NCBI GenBank assembly: GCA_964017235.1
Contig: OZ024931.1
Span: forward strand, 141,114,033 to 141,178,032
Source of the DNA: Sabellastarte sp. h YS-2021
Lineage: Eukaryota > Annelida > Polychaeta > Sabellida > Sabellidae
Direction: 5' to 3'
DNA: 64,000 bases
The translations under genes and the position numbers were made by a program. The notes beneath the pieces are model-generated. The model worked only from the letters and a program-made list of their open reading frames with translations, searched no databases and was not told the origin of the DNA. Below are positions 21,401 through 31,596 of the stretch, one piece after another (the first letter of the stretch is position 1; the number at the start of each line of letters is the position of its first letter).

Positions 21401-22058
21401 TATTGTGAAAAATTGTGATGGGGATCTTTTTATCATATTCACTGATTCTTTATCTAGTCTCCAAGCTCTTGATAGCAACAACTGTGATCATCCTTTCATT
21501 CAAGATATTTTAAAACTTTTTAATGATTGTTTGTCAGTGAATAAGAAAGTTGTTTTAGCTTGGGTTCCAAGTCACGTAGGCATAAAGGGCAATGAAAAAG
21601 CAGATGAGCTTGCCAAACAGGCCTTGAATTTTAATGTTTTAGACTTGAAAGTCCCCTATACAGACTTGAAAGTAAATGTAAATAGTGTTTTTAAACAAAA
21701 GTGGCAAGCTCAATGGAATGCGTGTCCTGATAATAAACTATTCCAAATAAACCCTACAGTAGGAGATTTTTATGTTTGGACGGGTTTATCTCGTAGGGAG
21801 GAAATAGTCATAACTCGAGCCCGTATAGGACACACTTATTTCACCCATAGTTATCTGTTGAAAGGTGAAGATATGCCCTGGTGCATTCCATGTCATTGTC
21901 CCGATACAGTCAAGCATATATTATTAGACTGTATTGACCTACGTGACACTAGAATTAAATATTACAGAAATATAAACTCAATGAAAAATTTATTTAATGA
22001 AAATATTTTTAATGTTATCAATTATTTAAAAGAAGTTGCTTTGTTCAAAAAGTTTTAA
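18438..22058 (+). CDS. LINE ORF2 polyprotein, outer copy, with RT thumb deletion
   Basis: A 1206-residue open frame collinear with the inner copy's ORF2. Endonuclease motifs (QETHF, GDFNAH, SDH), RT box FVDD and RNase H residues (YTDGSK, TAEL, FTDS, WVPSH...EKADELA) are all present. Compared with the inner copy, 28 residues net are missing after GVIFD: the FDRKLNFKAHI...VVAKM stretch in the RT thumb (equivalent to about 15459-15545) is replaced by a single W. The junction reads gattgggattgg, a 6-base direct repeat, which suggests slippage or microhomology. The frame is preserved, but the enzyme probably lacks normal RT function. The start overlaps ORF1's end by 20 bases, as in the inner copy. 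Confidence 0.9.
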   Translation: MEPNKNKSIIQWNCRGFRPNFEEIKNLISNFRPYILALQETHFKDSDNVNIRGFDHYFKTCMSEVDGRATGGCSIFVKKGIPHEVLELDTELQAVAVKVSLHKTITVCNVYIPPRFNVAQSDLDNLVNQLPAPFLFIGDFNAHSDLWGCSSSNSLGYKVEHLLESSDICLLNDKSPTYFHPASGSFTSIDLSLCSASVFLDFTWQVHSDQCGSDHFPILIDIVKSMPKDNVPRWNLKKADWPKFKLQCSLDINRHNFTDITEKFPAFLDKLKDIATKCVPKSTGQSTGSYKPWFNSECKKAVKARQNAMDKCRINPTSDNINEYKNCRANARKIIKENKRKSWHEYVSKLNVKTPAKKVWEMIRKISGKQSNTTIHHLENNDGTKITERVDIANRLAKEIRKNSSSNNYRTEFQKYKEKSEKEHLDFDTDNSENYNVPFTIRELCDAMNKSHDTATGPDEIHYQLLKHLPRDSLMVLLDIFNDIWASGEIPECWKEATVIPISKPGKDPKNPYNYRPISLTSCLCKTMERMINTRLVWFLEKNNILSKYQSGFRKGRTTTDQLIRLESFIRDSFLKGNHVVSVFFDLEKAYDTVWKYGVIRDLHKVGLRGRMPMFIQNFLLNRVFRVRLGSIYSDMCEQEMGVPQGSILSVTLFILKINSIADVIPTSFEKSLFVDDFSITCSSRNMASIERQLQLCLNKIERWADENGFKFSKTKTVCMHFCNKRKLHPDPTLTIYNSQIPVVSQTKFLGVIFDWDWGADRSVLLRLYRSFVRSRLEYGCAVFSSARKSYLKKLEPIQNQGLRICLGAFRTSPMQSLYLEANEPPLYLRFDKLCIQYALKLRCNPDNPAYDVVFNPQFYDLYDKKPSAIRSFGHRVEEDLSAVCPQLDLIQTVSLPDDPPWTIQKPHIDFYLTHQKKHLGDDCLFQSLFAELKGCYPDHRAIYTDGSKTENKVAAAATCNNLSAQVRLPGNASIFTAELQALKMAFNIVKNCDGDLFIIFTDSLSSLQALDSNNCDHPFIQDILKLFNDCLSVNKKVVLAWVPSHVGIKGNEKADELAKQALNFNVLDLKVPYTDLKVNVNSVFKQKWQAQWNACPDNKLFQINPTVGDFYVWTGLSRREEIVITRARIGHTYFTHSYLLKGEDMPWCIPCHCPDTVKHILLDCIDLRDTRIKYYRNINSMKNLFNENIFNVINYLKEVALFKKF

Positions 22059-22455
22059 TTAATTTATTTTGTTCTCTGTTCCTCGTGTTAATTTATTCTG
22101 TAAAATCTAGTCTTGTATAATATTGTGATAGTTATATTTTGGTTTTTTATTCATTCTTTTCTTGTTTATGTTTTTCTAGTCTCTCTATAAAATTATTTTG
22201 TAATAGTTAAACTCCATTATTATTTTTATGTTTTATCTTATTTGATGTTCTCTTTTACTTTTGTTTTATACTTATCTTTTTTGTCTTCTAGTCAACTTTA
22301 ATAATCTTGTGATTTGTTTTTTTGCCAATTATTGTGTATTTGTATATATTTGTTTGTTGTAAATATTAATTAGTGTATTTATTATTTTATTTTTTAGTGC
22401 AGTATGACACACTTGTGTTTTTGCACTTAAATTTTAATTATCTATCTATCTATCT
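22059..22455 (+). other. LINE 3' UTR and TATC tail, outer copy
   Basis: AT-rich 3' UTR related to 16899-17295, ending in a TATC repeat at about 22439-22455. The next bases are the outer duplication (22453-22467). Confidence 0.85.
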
Positions 22456-22467
22456 AAGCCACTGTGT
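22453..22467. repeat. Right target-site duplication of outer LINE
   Basis: Exact second copy of TCTAAGCCACTGTGT seen at 10826-10840. It closes the nested LINE unit. Confidence 0.9.
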
Positions 22468-22647
22468 AGTGTGAACCAGTAAATGCCGAGGCTGTGATTA
22501 ATGTTTGGACTTGAACTAAAATAAATATATTTAAATCTTATTTTTATTGATACCAATGATTTTTTAGTTATACTTATTGTTACTCCAATGGTAATCAGAA
22601 TTTTCTTTTTATATATATATCTATATAAATTATATTTTTATTTCTAT
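22468..22647. other. AT-rich spacer between LINEs
   Basis: Flanking DNA to the right of the LINE nest. It has short AT dinucleotide runs near 22610-22625 and no gene. Confidence 0.5.
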
Positions 22648-22704
22648 ATATAAAACATAACATAACATATTTATATAGCGCAATTCTACTTAAGAGAAAA
22701 ACAA

Positions 22705-25640
22705 TCATTGCGCTTTTTCTCCACAATATGCTGTTTTAAAATAATGAGTTTTTAGTTTCTTTTTGAAGATGTCAAATGGAAGTTCAATGTTCCTGATATC
22801 ATCTGGCAGTTCATTCCAATACTTTGGTGCTACAACACTGAAGGCACGGTCACCCATAGAGACAAGTTTTGATCTTTTTTCTTGTAGCATGTATGATTTT
22901 CTTGCCAATCTTGTGGTGCGTTGATGTTGCTGGTAGTTAAGCATTGATGTCAAATATGATGGTGCCTGTCGATTCAAACTCTTATATACTAGTAGATTTA
23001 TTTTAAATTTGATCCGAAACCTAACAGGCAACCAGTGGAGCTGATGCAGGTGAACCGATATAGAATCATGTTTTTTGACATTCAAAACTATCCTGGCAGC
23101 CCAATTTTGTACTTTCTGCAACTTCTGGATAAGATATTGTGGGAGTTCAGCTAGGAGAGAGTTGCAATAGTCCAATCTGGAAGATATGAGTGACTGTACT
23201 ATTGTGTGTGCAGCAGACTTAGTCAGGTAAGGTCTTATTTGAATGATGGACCTAAGGTGACCATAACAGGATCTGCATATGGCATTTACTTGTTGCCTGA
23301 GTGATAGGTCTTGGTCAATGATTACACCAAGGTTTCTGACACTTGTGCTTGGCTTTATGTCAATACCAACCACATTTAATGAATCAATAATGACTTTGGA
23401 GCGCTGTTTTCCAGTGCCAGCAATTAAGAACTCTGTCTTTTCATCATTTAGCTTGAGCCGGTTATTAGACATCCAGTTGCTTATTTCAGATGTACACAAT
23501 TGGAGTTGTTCTGCAGTTTGTTTTTGGTTTTCAAAATTACTTGGGTCGATTGATTTGTAAAGCTGTGTGTCATCAGCATACATGTGGAAAAGTATGTGAA
23601 ACGTTCTGATGATGACACCAAGAGGTAATGTATATTTGCAGTAGAGATCAGGCCCAAGACCTGATCCCTGAGGCACACAGCATTCTAGAACCTTTTTGTG
23701 AGATTCACAGTCATCAACAACTACTGATTGAGTTCTTCCTGTTAAATAAGTTCTAAACCAGTCTAAAGCTTTGTCTTCAATTCGGAACATTTTCTCAAGT
23801 CGGTGCAGCAAAATACAGTGATCAACAGTGTCAAATGCAGCTGATAAATCTAGAAAACCCATAAGTATTACTTTTTGATTATCTGCTTCCAGTAGGTCGT
23901 TCATGATTTTGATCAGAGCAGTCTCAGTGCTGTGGTGGCATCTGTATGCTGACTGTAGATTTTCAGAGAGATTATGACTGTTTGTGTGGTCAAGTAATTG
24001 GATTGAGACTGCTTTTTCAATAATCTTGGACAGAAAAGGCAAGTTAGACACTGGCCTAAAATTTTTGAAAGTAGGATCCGCATCTGTCTTTTTTGGCAGA
24101 GGGGTAACAACTGCGTGTTTGAACCCCTCTGGCATTTCACCTTGTATGAGTGACATGTTTATTACTTTGCTAATACTGGGTAACAGTATTTCAATACAGT
24201 CCTTCAGCAATGGTGTTGGGATTGGATCAAGTCTACATGATTTTGGTGCTGCTGATAAGATTAATTTTCTAATATCTTCATTGCTAAGAGGCTGGAAAGA
24301 AGTCAGTGGTGTTACATCAACAGTTTTGTCATACTCATTGAATTTACTGGTTGATGGAAATTTAGCTCTGATTTTCATGATCTTTTCTTCAAAATAATCA
24401 CTGAATTCATTTGCCAACTGAGTCTTTGATGAGTGTTCAGGATAGATAGTTGGATCATTGTCCTGCTTCAGCTTTTTAATAATTTGAAACAGTTGTTTCT
24501 GATTTGATTTATTTTTTTCGATAATTTCACTATAGTATGCCACTTTTGAACTGTGAAGCACCTTTGAATATGTTTTCCTCAATTCCACCATTACTCTATA
24601 ACTTTCATCCATGTGGTCTTTTCTCCATTTCCTTTCTGCTTGTCGGAATTTTTGCTTAGCTGTACGAATGTTTTCATTGTACCAAGGATTAATGTTCCTA
24701 TTGCCAGTCTTTTTCACTCTTAATGGAGCATGCTTATCTAGAAGCTGAGATAGGCAGCTGTTGTATTGATTCACTAACTCATTCAGCTCAGTTTTTGGTT
24801 TTGTGACAATATCTGAGTTTAGAAGGTCCTGCTTGAATCTGGTTACATCAATCTTATTCAAAGGTCTGTAAGATTTTGGCGACTCTTTATGCTTGTGATT
24901 TGAAGAGTTGAGTTGGAATACAACTGATGCATGGTCAGACAGGTAAGTTGAGATCTTAGGTGTATCATGTATCAAAGACTCAGAGTTTCTTGTTATTATC
25001 AAATCAAGCATATGATTTGCATGTTTGGATGTGGCAACTGATGCATGGTCAGACAGGTAAGTTGAGATCTTAGGTGTATCATGTATCAAAGACTCAGAGT
25101 TTCTTGTTATTATCAAATCAAGCATATGATTTGCATGTTTGGATGTGGCATCAGTGACATGCTGCTTCAAGCCAAATTCATCAAGAAGGTCTTTCATGTT
25201 TTTAACAGAATAACTATCAATGTTTTCCATGTGAAAGTTAAAATCACCCATAATCAAAAGTTTTTCTTTCTGTAGTACCATTTTACTGAGTAATTCTGAG
25301 AATTCTTGAAAGAACTGGCCTGTAGTGATATTTTCTGTATTTGGTGGCCGGTATACAACACAAACTCTTAACTTGGTGTTGCTATTTGTTAAAACACAAG
25401 AGATGTACTCAAAAGAGGTAAATGTTTCTCCTGAATCTAATTTGGGGCCCCATTCTTGCTTGCACAGCAAGGCTACTCCACCACCATACCTACCTTTCCT
25501 GTCAATACATTTCAATATGTATCCAGTGGGCGTTAATTGTTGTTTGACAACACCTGATACAGCAACATTGAATAAGCAGTTAAATGGTGAATAATGGATA
25601 TATTTAGATGCTCTGTGAGTTTTGTGGTTAACTCTTATGG
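22705..25640 (-). pseudogene. CR1/L2-like ORF2: endonuclease (part) and reverse transcriptase
   Basis: An uninterrupted frame of almost 1000 codons. Residues before GYILKCIDRKGRYGGGVAL are not genuine, because the true N-terminus is inverted. Endonuclease motifs include VYRPPNTENI, LLIMGDFNFH and YLSDHASV. A 38-residue block around the SDH motif is duplicated in tandem. RT motifs are complete: FRPVSNLPFLSKIIEKAV, QSAYRCHHSTETAL, FLDLSAAFDTVDH, VPQGSGLGPDLY and active site MYADDTQLY. The C-terminus (LQKVQNWAARIVL, LHWLPVRFRIKFK) is typical of CR1/L2. There is no RNase H. The RT looks intact, but the inversion and the endonuclease duplication leave no normal full-length protein. Confidence 0.9.
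24923..25150 (-). repeat. Perfect 114-bp tandem duplication in LINE endonuclease
   Basis: Unit 1 is 24923-25036 and unit 2 is 25037-25150. Reading base by base I saw no difference between them. The length is 38 codons, so the frame is kept, and the SDH catalytic motif is present twice. Confidence 0.92.
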
Positions 25641-25970
25641 GGTAGTATGGATACCACAACTTGCCAAAAACTGGCCTATACCAGGGGGGAGTTAATGGCA
25701 ATCAGAAATCAATGTGTCGGCCTGAGACTACCACAAGCTGATGTTTCACTCGTTAAGAACTTGACTTTAAACTCAGTGACCCAGACAAGAAGGGGAGTGA
25801 GAGGTGGTTACAGATCATCTAAATCAAAGACCTCTGTGTGTTATTTCAATGCCCAGTCAGTCAGAAATAAACTTTTACACATAAACGATCACTTGTCAGA
25901 TAAAAACTTTAGTATTATAGGGATTGTAGAGACCTGGCTTATGGAAAAGGATCATGAAACAATATCACAA
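25641..25970 (+). mobile_element. CR1/L2-like LINE, inverted 5' segment
   Basis: The plus strand encodes the start of the same endonuclease domain (CYFNAQSVRNKLLHINDHLS, then FSIIGIVETWLMEKD), preceded by an ORF2 leader (GELMAIRNQCVGLRLPQ). It stops just where the minus-strand segment takes up (GYILKC). Orientation is opposite to the main body. Breakpoints are approximate (within about 60 bases). Confidence 0.8.
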
Positions 25971-26290
25971 TCACCATGTACAATTTCATAAGAAAACAAG
26001 AACCTTTAACAACATAGCACAGCATCACAGTTGGTGTCACTTTTAAAAATATTTTAATGTTAAGATGATGCAGTCACATACAGTAAAAATCATGGAGTAA
26101 AGATATTCCTGCTCAATATATAGTTTATTGAGATGTGTACAGAATTTCCCAGCAGACATTAAATACCTGAGCTGACCCTGAGATTTTCCAGATAAAAAGC
26201 TCTATCTTATAGTTATTTTAGTGCACTATCAATGTTATTTAATTCAATCATATTTATGCCACTCTCACAATTGCTTCTGTTATTATCTTG
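25971..26290. other. Intergenic stretch, no gene seen
   Basis: AT-rich sequence without a convincing coding region or repeat boundary, between the LINE and the degraded minus-strand element. Confidence 0.4.
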
Positions 26291-28445
26291 ATCTTGCTTT
26301 TGTTCTCTTTGCTGCATCCCTTCTTATTTGGTGTGGTTTCTTTCCAGCAGTTTCTTTGTTGGTATTGTCAAATTACCATTTGTTGAAATAGCTTTTTGTT
26401 GATTTGTTTTCCTGTTTGATGAAAACTGGTCTCTTCTTTGTGTACACTGGTGTGAAGTCATGTCAGCCCATGTGTGCGGTTTTACAAAATGACTGTATTC
26501 TAATGCTAAAACCAAGTTTCTGGTTCCAGTCATTGCACATTCGATATCCATTGTTTGAATTTTGACAACATCATTCAAACAAAGCAATTAGTTCACGTAA
26601 CTTGTGCAACTTCATAATTTCAGTAGATGAACTACTTGGCATCTTCTTTATCCGTACACACCAATACTTTATTAACAAAAATGTGAGTAAAGAAACAATG
26701 AAATGACATAAGTTGAGCACTTGAGTGCAGCAACATGGACCATTGGAGTCATTGGACCAAAGAAAATTTGGCACTGTGTAGTTTTCAGTCAATTTACTGC
26801 TTTCTTTTTGTATACAGTTGTGGTAACAAACACGTGTCCTTGATTATTTTTTTCAGTAATCCCAAGAAAACTATGTTAGGGTGGTTTTGGAAATTTATTA
26901 ATCAGTCTTTTATCATTTCTTCAGTGTATAGGATGACAAATGGAGATTTATCCTTTAATCCAGATGTTGAACCATTGGGTGATTTCCTGTCATATTCATC
27001 ACTGAATATGGTGAGCTTCATTGTGCCAAATACATCTCGCGTGCTTGCGTTCTGTTGAACAAATATTTTCTGTTATGAGTTTGCTTTTCATCTCTTTATG
27101 ATGGTGTACCCTTCACTTAACACGTCATGGTAGATCTCCTTAGGAGTTTTGTACAACACCTGAGAATCAGCCTTATCCATAGTTACTTTGCTGGATCATA
27201 CGTGATTTGTATTTGAGTGTGAATGTCCATGTGAACTGAGGCCTGGATAGACACCTGAATACTCAACCAGAGCATAATAAAGAATATTTGTATCTTCACT
27301 GATAGAGTGGGGTAGCTTTTCAACCCATGTTATTTGCCTTTTGTAGCTGCCATTTACTTTTAAGGTTGAATTATACCTCCTAAGTACTAAGATATTTCCT
27401 TCAAATGGTTGGGGCTCTAGAGGAATTTTCATTACCTTTCCATTTTCTCTTTTGACCAAACAGTAGAGGCCCTGATGATGTATTAATGCCTTCCACATTG
27501 TACCTTGAATGAGAAAGTAGTACTAATGTGTGCTGGTACTGGCTGATTTCCATGTTCCACAGTCATCTCTAAATTTTGAGATTTCATTTTATATGTCATT
27601 TAATGTTGTGACTGTTATTTATGGTAAAACACACATTTTCCTTGAGACCATTTGGTATGTCCTCTAAGATTACTGTCTCCTTGCATATTAGAGCTGACAC
27701 TGCTTCTTTTGAGCTTAAGAATTTACCCCTGGAAGGTTTCCATTTGTGATCCTGCTGCTGCTTTCTTCATGCACACTAATTTCGTCAGATTCAACATTTT
27801 GGCATTTTTGTGAAGTGGTTTTTTTTTCTACTTTCCGTACCTGTCTTTTCACAACTTTCATCAATTTGTGTCTTTTTCCCCATGTCTGTATACTTGACAG
27901 TACTGGTGTCATTTTGAATTATTTCAGCTGGAAGTTCACATTTGTTTGTAAGATCACCTTCAGTAGTGGTGTCCTGTTAATTGTTGTCACAAACTCCTTT
28001 CTGCTGGTCAGTGTGCAGAAATGATCTGGAATGTAAGTTCTTTCCTGAGGCTTTGTGCAAAGTGGCCACATGATTATGGCTAATGGTAGCTTTGCTTGGT
28101 CAACGCCTTGCCCTGTGGTTTTTCTTGTGGATGACTTAGTGACCGAATTGCCAATACCAAATGGTGGGAAAATGACTGAATAGGTTCACTAACAGTAGCG
28201 CTTTATCCATAAACAGTTTGCATATCTACAGAAGACCCAAGCGTAAACACAAATTGTAACAAATTGGTGTGTCACGTTGTCACTATATGTCATCAGTCAG
28301 ATCTCTATCATAATATTGTTTGTAGCAATTTCAATGGCAGTCAGAAGTCTGAGGTGCTAATGATGACTTTCACTATTGTAAAAGGCCAATGACACGGGTT
28401 ACAGCAATTTCCATCACCCTGAACAGATTTTGTTGTTGCCTCATT
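26291..28445 (-). pseudogene. Degraded mobile-element-like gene with OTU-like segment
   Basis: A chain of broken minus-strand frames. At 28418-28404 the sequence encodes GDGNC, the core of OTU cysteine proteases. After frame changes, a stretch rich in OTU-like spacing follows, including AIIMWPL near 28080-28060. The next frames hold a basic segment (27912-27715) and a segment with DTNILYYALVEYSGVYPG (27498-27196). That last frame hits a TGA at 27196 and then continues in frame with SKVTMDKADSQVLYKTPKEI. The final readable piece (26587-26324) includes VLALEYSHFVKPHTWADM. I recognise this arrangement only loosely from multicopy invertebrate proteins, so the family is uncertain. A hydrophobic stretch in 26792-26571 could be a membrane segment or an accident of decay. 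Confidence 0.45.
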
Positions 28446-28965
28446 TAAACAGTCATACAGTAATGGCTCAGAATAAAACTTGCTACTTCTTCAGTTTGAT
28501 TTCTTTCAGCAATGCATTGGTAAAATTTTGGCAGTTTCACAGAATAAAAATTGAGGAATAGTTGGTTGTATTTTGCAGTTGTTGTTTTTTTTCTCCTTTT
28601 TGTTAATATCATCCACAGCTTCTCCAAAATCACATTCATTGTTAGTAAATTCAAAATTTTGACGAAAGAAATTTATGTTGTCCTTGCCCAAAAGCTTTAT
28701 GCTTTTCTTGCTGGTATTCAAGCAGCTGAAGTAAGTTTAGTTTTCCTGTGTGAAGCAACTGCCAGTCTTATCGTTGCCTTCTTGTTTGCATATCTGAAAC
28801 AAAATTGTAAAAAAGGATGTTTGACATAAAAATGATGTAAAAATGTTATTTTGACAAGTACCATCAAAGTACACTGGTAATAGAGCATAGTTATATTACG
28901 TTTAAAGAACTACTGTTTGTATTTGCAAGTAATGCAACTCTTGCATCCATCACAGCCATTTAATA
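28421..28965 (-). repeat. Duplicated segment, copy 1 (part of the OTU-like gene)
   Basis: About 540 bp closely matching 29766-30290. The minus strand encodes SKKSIKLLGKDNINFF, FEFTNNECDF and CIAERNQTEE. A frameshift within the AC/AAC-rich KKNNN region separates the frames here. This copy continues on its downstream side into the GDGNC segment; copy 2 does not. Confidence 0.75.
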
Positions 28966-29084
28966 TACAGTCTGCTGGATAGTGTCAAAAATGAAATGGC
29001 AACTTGCACTTGATGAGTAAACTGCAACAGGTGCCCGCAGGTCTCTCCCATTGAGAACTTAAAAATATGGTGAGACACATTTTC

Positions 29085-29320
29085 TGTGTCCTTGACCAAA
29101 TGGCTCTCGCCTGCCACCTCTGAGGCCAGGGTTCGGTTCCTGGCATGGCCCCAAGTGGGAAAGCTGGTAGTTGCTTGCCGTTGGTTGGCAGTTCACAGTA
29201 CAGAACCCTGATGAACTGTATGCACTTGTTTCTCTGCCCTTCCAACTGCCCATTGTGATATGACCTGTACAGTGTTGAAAGCGATATAAAACCCCAAATG
29301 AATAAATAAATTGACCAAAC
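29085..29320 (+). mobile_element. tRNA-derived SINE
   Basis: A pol III B-box-like GGTTCGGTTCC lies at 29130-29140 and an A-box-like region about 30-40 bases before it. The 3' part (tgatatgacctg, then gttgaaagcgatataaaac) matches the 3' parts of other SINE pieces in this window (34060-34195 and others), so they form one family. An A-rich end follows near 29305-29320. Confidence 0.75.
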
Positions 29321-29765
29321 AGCAGGTCACATAAACAAATCACCATCACCTTGTTTTCCTCTGTAGTTTATGTTTAGAAACAGTGTTATTTTGGAATTTC
29401 ACATTTTTGTGATAATATTAAATGACTTAACTCCCTGTAATTAACAGCTAATGTTTTTTTGTTGAAACTAATACTTCTATTCTTTGGTATGAGTCTTTTT
29501 CTTAATTGTCATCAGGAAGAAAGAATTGTATCATTACCAGAATTGCCACAATACGATGATTAACAAAAATTTTAGTAGGTTATATGATGTAGTAGCTGCT
29601 GAAGCCCTGGAATCTTATGTCACTTAGCAACATTTAATTTTGGGTAATCACTGTGGTCCCTTAAATCCATCATATTTTGCACTCTGAAACATTTATCATT
29701 ATGATATTACAACCTATTATACTATTAACACTGGAGCATATAGCACATATATTGCACAAAAACAC
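29321..29765. other. Spacer between duplicated segments
   Basis: No gene seen. AT-rich DNA between the SINE and the second duplicated segment. Confidence 0.4.
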
Positions 29766-30290
29766 AGATTTTGTTGTTGCCTCATTTAAAACATTCAGAC
29801 AGTAATGGCTCAGAATAAAACTTGCTGCTTCTTCAGTTTGATTTCTTTCAGCAATGCATTGGTAAAATTTTGGCAGTTTCACAGAATAAACATTGAGGAG
29901 AAGTTGGTTGTATTTTGCAGTTGTTTTTTTTTCCTTTTTGTCGATATCGTCCACAGCTTTCCTGAAGTCACATTCATTGTCAGTAAATTCAAAATTTTGA
30001 TGAAAGAAATTTATGTTGTCCTTGCCCAAAAGCTTTATGCTTTTCTTGCTGGTATTCAAGCAGCTGAAGTAAGTCTAGTTTTCCTGTGTGAAGCAACTGA
30101 CAGTCTTATCATTGCATTCTTGTTTGCATATCTGAAACAAAATTGTGAAAAAAGGATGTTTGACATTAAAATGATATAAAAATATTATTTCAACAAGTAC
30201 CATCAAAGTACACTGGTAATAGAGCATAGTTATATTACGATTAAAGAACTACTGTTTGTATTTGCAAGTAATGCAAACTCTTGCATCCAT
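29766..30290 (-). pseudogene. Duplicated segment, copy 2 (129-residue fragment)
   Basis: Second copy of the 28421-28965 segment, about 1345 bases downstream on the + strand and in the same orientation. The minus-strand frame 30059-29670 is open for 129 codons (SKKSIKLLGKDNINFF, VKLPKFYQCIAERN) and upstream residues include a cysteine pattern (ICKQEC...SCF). It diverges from copy 1 before the GDGNC motif, so the protease-like part is missing. I do not recognise a family for the shared segment itself. Confidence 0.55.
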
Positions 30291-30298
30291 CCCACATG

Positions 30299-30930
30299 TA
30301 TATCCCACATTATTTTAGTGCCGAAAATCTAGATTGGTCATTTATTTCCCATACATAAAGTGGAACATTTGTTCCATAAGCTGTCTAGATATTTAATGAC
30401 TAAGCAATAACTTATGCAAGTTTTTTCCGCATAAGAAAAAACTCTTAAGATAATGAAATAAATGGTGTCACTAGTAATTTTAATGAGGGTATTTTAACAT
30501 AGAGGAACATCAAAAATAGCATATCCGATTTCTGTGACGATAATATATAAAGAAGAATTTAGATTGTTAGTTTAGTGTTGATAACAAATACAGAACCTCA
30601 TCAATTATGGATGCTCTCCCCAGAAGCAGTGATGGCATACTCTTGTGGATGAAGAGACAGCCACATGGTGATATAGTATAGTATGAGAGATTTAAAAGTG
30701 ATATATCTACATTTTGCTGATGCAATTAATGAAAGCTGACACACGTACATGGTAGTACAGAATAGTAATAAACAGGATACAAATGTTGAATAGTATTATT
30801 AACAACTGCAACATATAACACATACGCAGCACAAAAACACTGTACAATCACAGATACAATGTATTTCTCACATTATTTTAGTGCCGAAAATCATTAAGGT
30901 TGGTCATTAATTTCTCATATATAAAGCAGG
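30299..30930. repeat. Pair of ~65-bp direct repeats
   Basis: The stretch around cattattttagtgccgaaaa, with a following ggtcatttatttc-type phrase, occurs at about 30299-30365 and again at 30867-30930. The rest of the region is AT-rich with no gene. I looked here for ECHS1 exon 1 and did not find a convincing one. Confidence 0.6.
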
Positions 30931-31401
30931 GTATACTTAATGTGTCTGGCCAGGTATATATCTCTGAAAAGTCTATGGAGGGAAAGAAAAATATTCCACT
31001 GCCAAGTACAAAAATTGCACTTATGCATTTTTATTTTTGTTGAACTGTTTATACATTGAATTAGATACTCTATATGTGGTTAACTTTTGACACTTTAATT
31101 TTTAACACTTTGGAGTCAACAGGTAAGTGGTATAAATATGCATATAAATGTGACCTTTACCCCAATATTGTGTTGTAATTCTTAGATAATGTGGAAAAGG
31201 TAATATTTTGTGATCACTGAAAACTCGACAAAACAATTTATGAAAGCTACTCCCACAATCTAATGTGGGTATTCAGAGAAGTTGAGGTAACTGTTGACTC
31301 AGCTTGGCTTGATATTGTCAGTACCAAAAAAAGCCAAAGATTAGATGATCATTTTCTGAAAATTTTCATCTCCTTTTTAGCACAATGAATTTTCCTTGCA
31401 G

Positions 31402-31596
31402 GTCAGTACCAATATGTGACTGTTGAAAAAACTGGTGAGAAGAAGAATGTGGGTCTGATTCGACTCAACAGACCCAAGGCCCTGAATGCACTCTGTGACC
31501 CACTGATGCAGGACCTGAGCAGTGCGCTTGTGGAGATGGAGAACGACTCCTCTGTGGGATGTATTGTGTTGACAGGCAGTGACAGGGCTTTTGCTG
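31402..31596 (+). CDS. ECHS1: ECHS1, exon 2
   Basis: Encodes the start of the crotonase fold: [32 protein letters not shown] and [14 protein letters not shown]. The acceptor is ttccttgcag at 31401. The exon ends in phase 1 at 31596, because joining its last G to cg at 34892 restores the A-A-G-A-D-I-K order expected at the oxyanion hole. A second GT lies four bases downstream (31601), making a GTTGGT tandem donor; only the first keeps frame. Confidence 0.95.

Larger units (their letters stand above)
17295..22452 (+). mobile_element. Outer I-like LINE, main segment after the nested insertion
   Basis: This holds the rest of ORF1 (17309-18457), ORF2 (18438-22058), a 3' UTR and a TATC tail. Without the inner copy the element would measure about 5.75 kb. 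It ends at the second copy of the outer target-site duplication. It belongs to the same family as the inner copy, with scattered substitutions and one 84-base deletion in ORF2. Confidence 0.92.
22648..25640 (-). mobile_element. CR1/L2-like LINE, main (3') segment, minus strand
   Basis: The minus strand carries most of a CR1/L2-like ORF2 and its 3' end. The 3' UTR ends with GCGCTATATAAATATG and a short TATGT-type repeat near 22650-22680. The 5' part of the ORF is absent on this strand but present in opposite orientation at 25641-25970, the signature of a 5' inversion during integration (twin priming). Confidence 0.85.

Noticed and set aside
26571-26792. Small membrane protein
   Set aside because: One hydrophobic stretch within a degraded mobile-element gene on the same strand; no start context or conservation evidence.
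30607-30670. ECHS1 exon 1 candidate (ATG at 30607 followed by a GT)
   Set aside because: The short peptide is not like a mitochondrial targeting sequence, the donor is weak and the phase does not clearly fit the 31402 exon.
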